From assembly GCA_944321945.1 (NCBI GenBank), contig CALUNE010000016.1, positions 1 to 52,646 on the forward strand: 52,646 bases of DNA. The letters run 5' to 3'. Positions 17,016-26,108 of the stretch are shown here, piece after piece. This stretch comes from an uncultured Alistipes sp. (GTDB lineage Bacteria; Bacteroidota; Bacteroidia; Bacteroidales; Rikenellaceae). A program made the translations under genes and the position numbers. The number at the start of each line of letters is the position of its first letter. The first letter of the stretch is position 1. The notes under the pieces are model-generated. The model was not told the DNA's origin. It saw nothing but the letters and a program-made list of their open reading frames with translations, and searched no databases.

Positions 17016-18476
17016 TTATTGGATGTTGTCGGTTTCGGAGTCGGGCAGCGGCACCACGAAGACGTTGCTGCCCGGCAGGGTGTTTTCGCTGGCCGTGGCC
17101 GAGCGGATGATGGTGGTGTTGAGACGCTTGTAGAGGTAGAAGAGCTGCCCCTCGCCGTAGAGTTCGCGGATATATTCGTAGATGAGCAGCTCCTGGGTGA
17201 GGCTTGGCAGCGAGGTGCTGATACCCCGGTAGCGGCGCAGCATGTTGATGTACGAGGTGCCGTTGGCCAGGTTGTCCGACTGGGCTTCGGCCGCGATGAG
17301 GTACATCTCGCCCAGCCGCAGCATCGGGATCATCGTGTTTTCGATTGCGCCGGTGGTGGCCATGTCGGCATACTTGTAGAAGTAGCGGTTCGAGCCCGAG
17401 GTGCTCCACACGGCGCGGTTGCGGTAGTCGTCCTGATAGCCGCCGGTGGTCTGGCCGCCGCCGTAGATGGTCTGGTTGATGAGTGCCGCCTCCATCTTGA
17501 AGACGAAGGTCGTGCGCGTGGGGCTGAAGTAGTCGAGGAAGATCTGGTTGCGGCTGCTGTGCGAGAGGGCGAAGAGGACTTCGGTTGAGAAGATCCGGTC
17601 GGGGTCGTCGGTCCCGACGACGGCGGCCCGCTCGACGAAGGGGAAGATGCCCTTGTCGGCGGCGCGGATCACCTCCAGCGCCCGGGCGAAGGCTTCGCTG
17701 CGATGGCCGGCGTAGAGCTCCACGCGGGCTTCGAGCGCCGTGACGGCGTAGTAGTTCAGCCGCAGGGCCCGGTAGCGCAGGAACGACGAACCGCCGGTCG
17801 GATCGGCGCTCATGAGCGTCCCTTCGGTGATGACCGGATCGTTGGCCAGCTCCTCGCGGGCGCGGGTCAGATCCTCCAGCACGCGTTCGATCACCTCGCT
17901 GGCTGCCAGCCGGGGTTCGGGGTTCATCGTGCGCGAGGTGTAGTAGGGGATCGAGAGGGCCTCGGGGTGCTGCGAATAGATCGGGCCGAAGAGCCGCAGC
18001 ATGTCGAAGTGCAGCAGGGCGCGCAGCGCCAGCGCCTCGCCGCGGAGGATGGCGGCGTGGCCGGCCGTGAAGAGCGATTCCCGGCCGTCGAGCGCCTCGA
18101 GCAGCTTGTTGCAGTTCAGGATCAGGGCGTAGGCCTTGTTCCACGTTGCGTCGAGGCGGTCGCGCCAGTAGTCGCTGGCGTAGTCGTAGCGTTTCAGATC
18201 GGGGTAGTTGCCCCATTTCACGGCGTCGTCGCCGATCTCGTAGGCGCCGCCCATCACCTCGATCATCTCGGGTCCGAGCGAACCTCCGTAGAGTTCCGTC
18301 GAGCAGAGTTCGATGTAGATGCCGTTGAGCAGCTTCTGGAATCCCTCCTCCGAGCTGAAGAGCTGCTCTTCGGAGATCTGGTCGTAGGGTTGTACGTCGA
18401 GCCAGTTGCTGCAGGCGCTGCCGAGCGTCGTTGCGGCGGCGATCAGACAGGTCGTTATGAAGTGTTTCATGGTCAT
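17016..18476 (-). CDS. SusD/RagB-family outer membrane lipoprotein
   Basis: SusD-like lipoproteins form the lid over a SusC channel and help capture its cargo on the cell surface. The 486-residue protein has the signal LGSACSNWLDVQPYDQISEEQLF, the family opening in which the lipid Cys is followed by NWLD-type sequence, then TPR-like helices (RDRLDATWNKAYALILNCNKLLEAL, ILRGEALALRALLHFDMLRLFG) and the C-terminal MLRLGEMYLIAAEA segment. I chose the ATG at 18476 (MTMKHF); 18470 (MKHF) is equally possible. It follows the SusC stop by about 25 bp. The cargo is unknown, and no carbohydrate enzyme is encoded in this operon. Confidence 0.92.
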   Translation of the reverse strand: MTMKHFITTCLIAAATTLGSACSNWLDVQPYDQISEEQLFSSEEGFQKLLNGIYIELCSTELYGGSLGPEMIEVMGGAYEIGDDAVKWGNYPDLKRYDYASDYWRDRLDATWNKAYALILNCNKLLEALDGRESLFTAGHAAILRGEALALRALLHFDMLRLFGPIYSQHPEALSIPYYTSRTMNPEPRLAASEVIERVLEDLTRAREELANDPVITEGTLMSADPTGGSSFLRYRALRLNYYAVTALEARVELYAGHRSEAFARALEVIRAADKGIFPFVERAAVVGTDDPDRIFSTEVLFALSHSSRNQIFLDYFSPTRTTFVFKMEAALINQTIYGGGQTTGGYQDDYRNRAVWSTSGSNRYFYKYADMATTGAIENTMIPMLRLGEMYLIAAEAQSDNLANGTSYINMLRRYRGISTSLPSLTQELLIYEYIRELYGEGQLFYLYKRLNTTIIRSATASENTLPGSNVFVVPLPDSETDNIQ

Positions 18477-18501
18477 CGGAGTTTGACGTGAGGGGTTTTC
18501 A

Positions 18502-21500
18502 TCAGAAGGTGGCCGAGACGGAGAGCGACACCGTGCGGGCAAAGGGATAGTCGATGCCTCGTTCGTTCTTGACCGTCGAGAGACGGAACATGTCGTTCAT
18601 GTAGGCCTGGACGGTCAGGGCCGAGAGCCCCAGCCGCTTGACGAACCGCTGGGTGAATTCGTAACCGATCGAGAAGGATTCGCCCTCGATGTAGTTTTCG
18701 TCCATGACGAAGCGCGACGACTTGTCGGTCTTCTGCACCAGGGAGATGCCCTTGTAATAGGCTTCGCGGTTGTCGGGCGACCAGCGGTCGTAGAGGGCGC
18801 GCTTGTCCTGATTCTGGTAGACGTCGGCCGTGGAGATGTTCTCGACCTTCTCGAAGAGCGACGTGTTGAAGATCTGGCCGCCGACGGCGTAGCGGAAGTA
18901 GGCGCCCAGCGAGAAGCCCTTGTAGTAGAACGTCGTGCCGAGCACGCCCTCGATCGTGGGCTCCGTATCGCCGAGCACCACCTCGTCGGCCGTGTCGTAG
19001 GTGAACGAGTAGGAGCCGTCCTTCTTGATGAAGAGCTCCTTGCCGGTGGCCGGGTCGATGCCGGCCGAGCGCACGCCCCAGATGGCCGTAGGACTGCCGC
19101 CGTCGTAGTAGCGCGTCGTGCCCGAGAGCGAGTTGCGGCCCTCCTCGTTGAGCGAGGCGAAGGCGTTGCCGATCTTGGCGTAACGGGCTCTGGCGTGGGT
19201 TCCGTTGAGGCTGATGTTCCAGTTGATGCGCTCTTCGGGCCGGTAGACGGGCGAGACGCGCAGGGTCAGCTCCACGCCGTTGGTCTTCTGCTGTCCGGCG
19301 TTCATGGCCAGCGACGTGATGCCCATCGATCCCGGCGTGGTGATGATGGCCAGCAGCGGGTCGGTGATCTTCACGTAGTAGTCGAACGTCAGGTTGATGC
19401 GGTTGCCCCACATCGTGGCATCCACACCGGCGTTGTAGTTGATCGTCTGCTGCCAGGCCAGATCCTCGTTGCCGAGCTGGTTCAGCACCACGCCCGTCCC
19501 GAAGATGTTCGTCATCCAGCCGTTGAAGATGTAGGTCGAGAAGGCCTGGTAAGCGGCGAAGTTCTGGTTGCCGGGGTTTCCGGCCGAGGCGCGGAGCTTG
19601 AGCAGCTGGAAGAAGTCGGTGCCGCGCATGAATGCCTCGTTGTGGAGGTTCCAGCCGATACCGGCCGACCAGGTGGTGCGGAAGCGGTTGTTCGTGCCGA
19701 ACATCGAGGCGCCGTCGCTGCGGTAGTTCACGTCGACCAGATAGCGGTTGTCGTAGGCGTAGCCGCCGTTGAAGTAGAAGCTGGCCGCGCGGGTCTGGGT
19801 CTGGGTGTAGGTCGACTTGCCGCCCTCGGGGTATCCGTTGGCGAAGGAGGGGGCTCCGAACTGGTCGTCGGTGAAGCCGTTGGCCTTGTACCCGTTGACC
19901 ACCGACTTGTTCGAGCTGAAGTTGAAGCCCGCCACGGCATTGACCATGTGTTTGCCCCCGAACAGACGTCCGTAGGTGGCCGTGATGTCGCCCTCGTAGC
20001 TCGTGCTTTTGGTCAGCGAGTGGGAGTAGAGCCCCTTTTCGGTCTCCTCCAGGTCGTCGAAATCGGTATGCAGCGGCGAGAGGCGGTTTTCGCTCGTGGC
20101 GCTCGAACTGGTGATTCCGAACTTGCCCCGCATGCGGAAATCCTCCGTGACGAACCATTCGAGGATGAAGTTGTTCGTGAAGCCGAACTTGTCGCCCTTG
20201 TCGTAATTGTTCAGGTGGGCGTTCCAGAGCGGGTTGCCGATGGCTTCGGTTTCGCCCGTCTGTTCGTTGCGGTAGTAGTAGAGGTACTTTTCGATCTCAC
20301 CCTGGTCGTTGGTCTTCTTGTAGTAGGGGTTGGCGGCGGCATACTCGGCGAAGGAGACCGTCGGATCGTTGGTCTTCTGGTAGTCGATCGTGAGTTTGTT
20401 GCTGAACTGGAACTTGCCCGTGCGGTAGATCAGGTCGATGTTACCGCCGATGGTTTCGCGGTCGGAGCCCTTCATGACGCCCTGCACGCCGCCGTAGCTC
20501 AGACCGATGCCGTAGCGGATCTTCTCCTCGCCGCCTTCGGCGTAGATGTTGTGCTTGTGGGTGAAACCCGTGCGGAGGGGTTCACTCAGCCAGTAGGTGT
20601 CGATCCCCCGGGCGATGCCCTTGAGGCGTTCGTTGCGCAGGTTGTCCAGCCGCAGCTGGTTCGAGAGGTCGTTCTCGTCGGTGTAGACCCCGGCCAGGGT
20701 CTCGAACTGCAGCTTCTCGGAGGCGTTCATCAGGTTGTAGTCCGTCAGGTCGGCGGTCGTGACGCTGAAGTCGCCCTTGTAGGAGAGTTGCAGACGGCCG
20801 CGCTCGGGCATCTTGGTCTCGATGACCACCACGCCGTTCGAGGCCTTCGAACCGTAGATGGCCGTCGAGGCGGCATCCTTGAGCAGCGTCACCGACGCCA
20901 CGCGGTTCATGTTGAGGTTCATGACCGTTTCGAGCGTCGTCTCGAAGCCGTCGAGGATGAAGAGCGGCTGATTGGGGTCGGTACCGTACTCCTCCTTCAG
21001 GCCGACGACGCTGCTTTTGCCGCGGATTTCGAAGTCGGGCATGCGGTTGGGGTCCGAACCGAACTGCACGCTTTCGGTCATCTTGAACGACGGGTCGAGC
21101 GTGGCCAGACTTTGCAGCACGCTTTGTGTGCCGACGGCCATCAGCTCCTTGCTTTTGAACGTGGTGGCCGAGCCGGTGAAGCTCTCCTTCTTGCGCTGGT
21201 AGACGCCCGTGACGACCACGTCGCCCACCTCGACGGTCGACTGCATGAGGCGCACTTCGCTGAATTCCGCGGCGTTGCGGCCGTTGTAGTGGCGCACGTG
21301 GGGCTCGTAGCCCACGAACGAGAAGAGGACGTTGTAGATGCCCCGGGGAAGGGTCAGCAACCACTTGCCGTCGGCATCGGTGGCCGTTCCGACCGTCGAA
21401 CCCTCGACGACGACCGTCACCCCGACCATCGGCTCGCGCGAGGCCGCATCGCGGACCACGCCTTCGAGCGTAATGCGCTGATCCTCTTTGGAGTTATTCT

Positions 21501-21864
21501 TTGATGAACTCGTCTGCGGGCGGTTGTAGACGACGATCGTGCGTTCCTGAATCCGGGCCGCAAAGGGCGTTCCGGCGAAGATTTCGTCGAGAACCTTCTG
21601 CAGCGGGGTGTCGTTGTACGTGGCATCGATGCGTTTGTCGATGTCGAGCAGCTGGCCCGAATTGTAGAAGAATTCGTAGCCGACGGCATTGCTGACGCGG
21701 CGAAGTGCCTCGCTGAGCGTGACGCCCTCCAGCCGGAGTGTGACGCGCGGTGCGTCGGCCGCCGTTGCGGGCCTCCAGGCCGTGAGCAGCAGCACGAGCA
21801 GCAAAACGTTGCACAGACGGAAAATCCCTCTCCCGAAGCGGGTTGTAGTCCATGTTCTGATCAT
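18502..21864 (-). CDS. SusC/RagA TonB-dependent transporter with STN domain
   Basis: This 1120-residue outer-membrane channel is energised by TonB. After a signal peptide (residues 1-35) comes an STN domain, about residues 40-110 (RVTLRLEGVTLSEALRRVSNAV), which in FecA-type systems touches the FecR anti-sigma factor. A carboxypeptidase-D-like domain (about 130-215, ITLEGVVRDAASREPMVGV), the plug (DGFETTLETVMNLNMNRVASVTLLKDAASTAIYG) and a 22-strand barrel follow, ending in SLSVSATF with a terminal Phe. FecR and the sigma factor are directly upstream, so transport and transcription are probably coupled. Unlike the second SusC in this window it carries STN, marking different control. Confidence 0.93.
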   Translation of the reverse strand: MIRTWTTTRFGRGIFRLCNVLLLVLLLTAWRPATAADAPRVTLRLEGVTLSEALRRVSNAVGYEFFYNSGQLLDIDKRIDATYNDTPLQKVLDEIFAGTPFAARIQERTIVVYNRPQTSSSKNNSKEDQRITLEGVVRDAASREPMVGVTVVVEGSTVGTATDADGKWLLTLPRGIYNVLFSFVGYEPHVRHYNGRNAAEFSEVRLMQSTVEVGDVVVTGVYQRKKESFTGSATTFKSKELMAVGTQSVLQSLATLDPSFKMTESVQFGSDPNRMPDFEIRGKSSVVGLKEEYGTDPNQPLFILDGFETTLETVMNLNMNRVASVTLLKDAASTAIYGSKASNGVVVIETKMPERGRLQLSYKGDFSVTTADLTDYNLMNASEKLQFETLAGVYTDENDLSNQLRLDNLRNERLKGIARGIDTYWLSEPLRTGFTHKHNIYAEGGEEKIRYGIGLSYGGVQGVMKGSDRETIGGNIDLIYRTGKFQFSNKLTIDYQKTNDPTVSFAEYAAANPYYKKTNDQGEIEKYLYYYRNEQTGETEAIGNPLWNAHLNNYDKGDKFGFTNNFILEWFVTEDFRMRGKFGITSSSATSENRLSPLHTDFDDLEETEKGLYSHSLTKSTSYEGDITATYGRLFGGKHMVNAVAGFNFSSNKSVVNGYKANGFTDDQFGAPSFANGYPEGGKSTYTQTQTRAASFYFNGGYAYDNRYLVDVNYRSDGASMFGTNNRFRTTWSAGIGWNLHNEAFMRGTDFFQLLKLRASAGNPGNQNFAAYQAFSTYIFNGWMTNIFGTGVVLNQLGNEDLAWQQTINYNAGVDATMWGNRINLTFDYYVKITDPLLAIITTPGSMGITSLAMNAGQQKTNGVELTLRVSPVYRPEERINWNISLNGTHARARYAKIGNAFASLNEEGRNSLSGTTRYYDGGSPTAIWGVRSAGIDPATGKELFIKKDGSYSFTYDTADEVVLGDTEPTIEGVLGTTFYYKGFSLGAYFRYAVGGQIFNTSLFEKVENISTADVYQNQDKRALYDRWSPDNREAYYKGISLVQKTDKSSRFVMDENYIEGESFSIGYEFTQRFVKRLGLSALTVQAYMNDMFRLSTVKNERGIDYPFARTVSLSVSATF

Positions 21865-21952
21865 ATGGAGCGGTCTTTTGTGTTTCTTGACGATGAATGG
21901 TTCGGTCCGGGGCCTTTACGGTCTCTTGCGGGCAGCCTCCGGGCCCGGCGGC

Positions 21953-23029
21953 TCAACGGAGATACATCACGCCGTCCTCCACCTCGCAGCGGATTCCCGT
22001 CGTGCCGGCCAGCAGGTCGAGGATGTAGTCGATGCCCCGTTCGCGGCGGATTTTGCCCGTGAAGGTGTAGCCGCGCAACGGTTCGGCCACGACGATCCGG
22101 ATTCCGTAGGTGCGTTCGAAGCGTTCGGCCAGCTTTGCCAGCGGTTCGGCCTCGAACCAGAGCCACCCTTCGGTCCAGGCGGCGTAGGCCCTGGCGTCGA
22201 CCTGGCGGACCGAGGCCTCGGAGGTGTCGCAGTCGAGGCGGACCTGCTGATCGGGAGCCAGTTCGAGATAGTCGGCCGATTCGCCGGCGCGGTAGGCGAT
22301 GCGGCCCTCGACCAGCGTGGTGACGTGTTCGCGATCCGAAGCGTAGGCCTGGACGTTGAACCGCGTACCCAGTACGCGGATGCACTCGCCGTCGGGCATC
22401 TCGACCCGGAACGGGCGGCACGTGTCGCGGCGTACGTCGAAGAAGGCTTCGCCCGAGAGCGTGACGCGGCGTTCGGTCAGCCCTTCGAACGAGGCCGGGT
22501 ATTCGAACGTCGATCCGGCATTGAGCCACACTTCGGTGCCGTCGGCCAGCGTCAGTCGGAACTCCCGTCCGGCGGGTACTTCGATCTTCATGCGGCGTTC
22601 TTCGGCCACGGCGATGCGTTCGCTTTCGGTGTTGAGGGCCAGGGTTCCGGCCGAGTCGCGTTCGAGGCGGGCCTCGGCGTCGAGGTTCATGCGCCGGCCG
22701 TCGTCGGTGGTCATGACCACCTCGCGGCGATCGATCTCGACGCCCATGCGGGCCAGTTGTTCGAAGGCATCGGCCGGTGCGGGTGCGGGGCCTCCGACGA
22801 TCAGCACCGCCATGACGACGGCTGCGGCGGCCGCCATGCCCGAGCCGACCAGCGTGCGGATTCTCCGTGTGCGGATGCGACGTCGGATCCGGCCTTGCAG
22901 ATCGGCATAATCCGACGTATTGCTGTGCGAGGGTTCACTGGCGGCGGTTTGCTCCCAGAGCCGGTCGAGCAGCTCCTCCTCGTCGGAGCCGATTTCGCGG
23001 CGCGGAATGCGGGATTCGTCCATATTCAT
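21953..23029 (-). CDS. FecR-family anti-sigma factor
   Basis: FecR proteins cross the inner membrane and pass a signal from the STN domain of an outer-membrane transporter to an ECF sigma factor. The 358-residue protein has a cytosolic N-terminal region, one membrane segment at about residues 63-81, the FecR domain (about 145-250: VPAGREFRLTLADGTEVWLNAGSTFEYP, GEAFFDV, VLGTRFNVQAY, VEGRI) and a C-terminal DUF4974-like STN partner domain ending in VMYLR. It lies between the sigma gene (57 bp upstream) and susC (88 bp downstream), the standard order. Confidence 0.93.
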   Translation of the reverse strand: MNMDESRIPRREIGSDEEELLDRLWEQTAASEPSHSNTSDYADLQGRIRRRIRTRRIRTLVGSGMAAAAAVVMAVLIVGGPAPAPADAFEQLARMGVEIDRREVVMTTDDGRRMNLDAEARLERDSAGTLALNTESERIAVAEERRMKIEVPAGREFRLTLADGTEVWLNAGSTFEYPASFEGLTERRVTLSGEAFFDVRRDTCRPFRVEMPDGECIRVLGTRFNVQAYASDREHVTTLVEGRIAYRAGESADYLELAPDQQVRLDCDTSEASVRQVDARAYAAWTEGWLWFEAEPLAKLAERFERTYGIRIVVAEPLRGYTFTGKIRRERGIDYILDLLAGTTGIRCEVEDGVMYLR

Positions 23030-23086
23030 TCAGGTAAGTTCTTTACTGAATAAATACGGCGGGGCCCGAAACTACGTACTGGAATG

Positions 23087-23644
23087 TCAATTTTTTTTGA
23101 TTTCGCCCTTCAGGCGGCGCAGGGCCTTGTAGAGAATCGTCTCCACGGTGCGACGGGAGATCGAGAGTTCGGAGGCGATGGTGGCGTGTTTCTTGTTTTC
23201 GAGGTAGTTCATCTCCACGACGCGGCGGCTTTGGCGCGGAAGCCGTGCGATGGCCGGCAGCAGGATCTCTTCGGGCGAGGGGTGTTCCTCCTCTTCGGGG
23301 TTGGAGACGAGTTTGCCCAGCGGGTGCTCCGTCTTGAGCAGTTCCGCCTGGCGGAGACGGACTTCGCGGCGCTGGCATTCGCGCAGGGCGTTGTTGTGGA
23401 CGGCGCGCAGCAGGTAGTTGCGCAGGGATTTTGTCTCGTCCAGACGGCGGCGGTTCAGCCACAGCGAGACGAAGAGTTCCTGGACGATTTCGCGGGCATC
23501 GGTTTCGTTGTGCAGGATCGAGTCTGCGTAGCGGCGCAGTGGGGCGCACCAGGCCATGTAGACCGCCTTGAAGGCCTTTTCGTCACCGGCTTTCAGGGCA
23601 AGTACGGTCCGGCGATTGTCCGATATGTCGAAAGAATCACCCAT
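23087..23644 (-). CDS. ECF RNA polymerase sigma factor
   Basis: The 185-residue protein is a sigma-70 family ECF factor of the Bacteroidota type paired with FecR. Region 2 spans about residues 20-90 (FKAVYMAWCAPLRRYADSIL, DAREIVQELFVSLW) and region 4 about 125-180 (LPRQSRRVVEMNYLENKKHATIASELSISRRTVETILYKALRRLK), with the helix-turn-helix in the last part. It opens the minus-strand SusCD operon and has a good housekeeping promoter upstream; its own target promoter probably lies before the sigma or susC genes. Confidence 0.94.
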   Translation of the reverse strand: MGDSFDISDNRRTVLALKAGDEKAFKAVYMAWCAPLRRYADSILHNETDAREIVQELFVSLWLNRRRLDETKSLRNYLLRAVHNNALRECQRREVRLRQAELLKTEHPLGKLVSNPEEEEHPSPEEILLPAIARLPRQSRRVVEMNYLENKKHATIASELSISRRTVETILYKALRRLKGEIKKN

Positions 23645-23667
23645 TTTTTTAACCTAACCTGTTGCGC

Positions 23668-23698
23668 AAATATAACGATTCCCACTGAAAAGGCAATA
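23668..23698 (-). promoter_or_regulatory. Predicted sigma-ABfr promoter of the ECF operon
   Basis: On the minus strand TATATTTG (23668-23675) matches the -7 consensus TAnnTTTG, and ATTG (23695-23698) serves as the -33 element with 19 nt between them. The implied leader is about 20 nt. This is one of the best promoter matches in the window. Confidence 0.65.
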
Positions 23699-23776
23699 GT
23701 TTTCGGTGTTTTTATCGTTTTAGGCGCTTTCGATCTGCTGGATAAGACCCCTTGCGTGCCGATTGGAAATAGGCGT

Positions 23777-23813
23777 AAAAAAGCCCCTTGTGTGCATCCT
23801 GAGGGGCTTTTTT
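23777..23813 (-). terminator. Intrinsic terminator after glpT
   Basis: AAAAAAGCCCCT and AGGGGCTTTTTT form a perfect 12-bp stem with a 13-nt loop, about 40 nt past the glpT stop. The T run on each strand makes it bidirectional in principle; it insulates the sigma operon from the upstream pair. Confidence 0.85.
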
Positions 23814-23852
23814 GAGGGGTAAGAGAGGCCGGGTTGGCGTACAATGGGGAAT

Positions 23853-25226
23853 TCAACGTTTTTCTTTATGGCAGGTGAAGGCCATCAAGAGGATCGACAG
23901 CACGCAGGCTCCGATCAGCAGGACGAAGGTCCAGTCCCAGCCCGCGCGGTCGGCCACCGTCCCCAGTACGAGGTTGGCCAGCAGGGCCGTACCGAAGAAG
24001 TAGCCGAAGAATCCGGTCAGTCCGGCGGCCGTTCCGGCGGCATTCTTCGGGGCCAGATCGAGGGCCTGTACGCCGATGAGCATCACCGGGCCGTAGATGA
24101 AGAAACCGATGGCGATGAGCGAGGCCGTGACGACGGCGTAGTTTGACGAGAATTGCCAGTAGAGGAGAATGAACACCGCCACGACGGTCATGAAGAGGAT
24201 CGTGGGCAGGGCCCGGCGTCCGTGGAAGAGGCGGTCGCTCATCCATCCGCAGACGAGCGTTCCCGGAATGGCGGCGAATTCATAGGCGAAATAGGCCCAT
24301 CCAGTCTGTTCGATGTCGTAACCCTGCACTTCGCGCAGGTAGGTCGGGGCCCAGTCGAGACATCCGTAGCGGACCATGTAGACGAAGGCGTTGGCAATGG
24401 CGATGGACCACAGCAGGCGGTTGTTCAGCACGTGGCGGAAGAGGATCTCGCGCGTGGTGAGGACCTCCTCCTGCCGGGGGTCGTAGTCTTTCGGGAAGTC
24501 GTTGCGCCACCGTTCGACCGGAGGCAGACCGCACGACTGGGGCGTGTCGCGGATCAGCGCATAGGCGGCCACGGCGATGAGCATCGCCACGACGGCCGGA
24601 AAGAGGTAGGTGCCGATCAGGAAGTAGAGTTCCGAGTGGCTGCCGTAGAACCACGATCCGAACCACAGGGCGCCATAGACGGACATCGGTCCCACGAGGG
24701 CGCCGCCGACGTTGTGGGCGCAGTTCCAGATGGACATCTTCGTGCCGCGTTCGTTTTGCGAGAACCAGTGGGTCATCACCCGTCCGCACGGCGGCCATCC
24801 CATGCCGTTGAACCAACCGACCAGAAAGTTCAGTACGGCCATGAGGACGATCGAGAGGTTGCGGTGTTCGGGGCCCAGCCATGTCACGGGGACGATCATG
24901 AAGATCATCGCCAGGGCCGTCAGCACCAGTCCCAGCGGCAGAAAGAGGCGGGCATTGCTGCGGTCCGAGACGCTGCCCATGAGGAATTTCGACAGGGCGT
25001 AGGCCACGGCGTTCATCGAGAGGACGATGCCCAGCCGGCCGGTGTCGAACCCCAGGGCGGCCAGTTCGGGAATGGCCATCGAGAAGTTTTTGCGCACCAG
25101 ATAGAAGCCCGCATAGCCGATGAAGATGCCGATGAAGACCCTTGTGCGCATTCGGCGGTAGGTCGGGTCGATCGCTTCGGTCGGGATTTCAGCTCCGGGG
25201 GCGGGCGGTTGCAGCGGTTTCCACAT
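23853..25226 (-). CDS. glpT: Glycerol-3-phosphate:phosphate antiporter GlpT
   Basis: GlpT is an inner-membrane major-facilitator antiporter that takes up sn-glycerol-3-phosphate in exchange for inorganic phosphate. The 457-residue protein has twelve hydrophobic segments and diagnostic family stretches: IGYAGFYLVRKNFSMA with the N-domain substrate Arg, GWFNGMGWPPCGR, and VYMVRYGCLDWAPTYLREV with the C-domain substrate Arg, followed by IPGTLVCGWMSDRLF. It lies 72 bp after the gene for a secreted glycerophosphodiesterase, which would generate its substrate in the periplasm. It ends at a strong terminator. Confidence 0.93.
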   Translation of the reverse strand: MWKPLQPPAPGAEIPTEAIDPTYRRMRTRVFIGIFIGYAGFYLVRKNFSMAIPELAALGFDTGRLGIVLSMNAVAYALSKFLMGSVSDRSNARLFLPLGLVLTALAMIFMIVPVTWLGPEHRNLSIVLMAVLNFLVGWFNGMGWPPCGRVMTHWFSQNERGTKMSIWNCAHNVGGALVGPMSVYGALWFGSWFYGSHSELYFLIGTYLFPAVVAMLIAVAAYALIRDTPQSCGLPPVERWRNDFPKDYDPRQEEVLTTREILFRHVLNNRLLWSIAIANAFVYMVRYGCLDWAPTYLREVQGYDIEQTGWAYFAYEFAAIPGTLVCGWMSDRLFHGRRALPTILFMTVVAVFILLYWQFSSNYAVVTASLIAIGFFIYGPVMLIGVQALDLAPKNAAGTAAGLTGFFGYFFGTALLANLVLGTVADRAGWDWTFVLLIGACVLSILLMAFTCHKEKR

Positions 25227-25298
25227 GACGGGGTCTGATTTTCAGCGGGTCGGATGCGGTGCCGGTTCGGTGCACCCATCTCCTCTCCCGCGTCGGGA

Positions 25299-26063
25299 TT
25301 ACCTTTTCAGCAGCGCCTGCAGCCGTTCGGGGTAGTTCGTCGTGATGTAGTCGACGCCCCGTTCGATGAAGTAGTTCATCTCCTCCTCGCTGTCGACCGT
25401 CCAGACGTTGACCTCCAGACCGAGTTCATGGGCCTGTTCGATCCATTCGGGGTGCCGGCGCAGATCGCCCGACGAGTAGTCGATTCCGGAGAGTCCCAGT
25501 TCCCGGATGCTGCGGGGCGGCAGATCGCCGTTCAGGTAGTAGATTCTGGCCTCGGGCAGGAGTTTGCGGAAGGCCAGGCAGGCATTGATCGAGAAGGCGA
25601 TCAGATCGGTGCGCTCCACGAGCCGGTGGCGGCGCAGCGTCCGGACGATTTTCCGGGCCGCGAGGTCTTCGCGCCGCAGGTCGCTGAGCGACTTCATCTC
25701 GAGGATCAGCCGCGTATCGGGCTTCGAGGCCACCCGCTTGAGGTAGGCCTTCAGGGTGGGAATCCGTTCGCCGTTGGGCAGCACGATCTGCGTGATCAGA
25801 CGGACGCGGTCGCTCTCCATGTCGATCTGCGTCCCCTGGTAGATGCGGTCGTGGTTGACGATCAGCCGCTTGTCGGCCGTCAGCCACACGTCGATTTCCG
25901 AACCGTAGACACCGATCGAATCGGCCTTGTCGAATGCTGCGAGTGAATTCTGGGCCGATCCATCCGTGGTCCAGTATCCACGGTGGGCGATGACTTTGGG
26001 TTGGGCCGCGGCGATGCTTCCCGAGAGAAGCAGCAGGGCTGTCAGCATGAGATTTCGGGTCAT
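25299..26063 (-). CDS. Secreted glycerophosphodiester phosphodiesterase
   Basis: The 254-residue enzyme would cleave glycerophosphodiesters, derived from phospholipid head groups, to glycerol-3-phosphate and an alcohol. It has a signal peptide (SGSIAAAQ, cleaved near residue 20) and GDPD motifs: AHRGYW with the catalytic His near residue 27, GSEIDVWLTADKRLIVNHD with metal ligands and the second His, and LILEMKS. The usual ENT motif reads QNS here. The adjacent glpT would import the product, so the pair is a salvage unit. A good promoter lies just upstream. Confidence 0.9.
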   Translation of the reverse strand: MTRNLMLTALLLLSGSIAAAQPKVIAHRGYWTTDGSAQNSLAAFDKADSIGVYGSEIDVWLTADKRLIVNHDRIYQGTQIDMESDRVRLITQIVLPNGERIPTLKAYLKRVASKPDTRLILEMKSLSDLRREDLAARKIVRTLRRHRLVERTDLIAFSINACLAFRKLLPEARIYYLNGDLPPRSIRELGLSGIDYSSGDLRRHPEWIEQAHELGLEVNVWTVDSEEEMNYFIERGVDYITTNYPERLQALLKR

Positions 26064-26108
26064 GGGTTTTCAGTTTTGGTCGGGGTTCCGAACCGTTCGG
26101 AATCCAGA

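Noticed and set aside
19195-21504. A 769-codon plus-strand open frame opposite the STN-SusC gene
   Set aside because: The composition is that of a mirror frame; SusC on the minus strand is complete with domain order and terminal Phe.
10594-23644. Interpretation of the sigma/FecR/SusCD unit as a normal polysaccharide locus
   Set aside because: No glycoside hydrolase, lyase or esterase lies in or next to the unit; GH31 at the left edge is beyond several unrelated genes.
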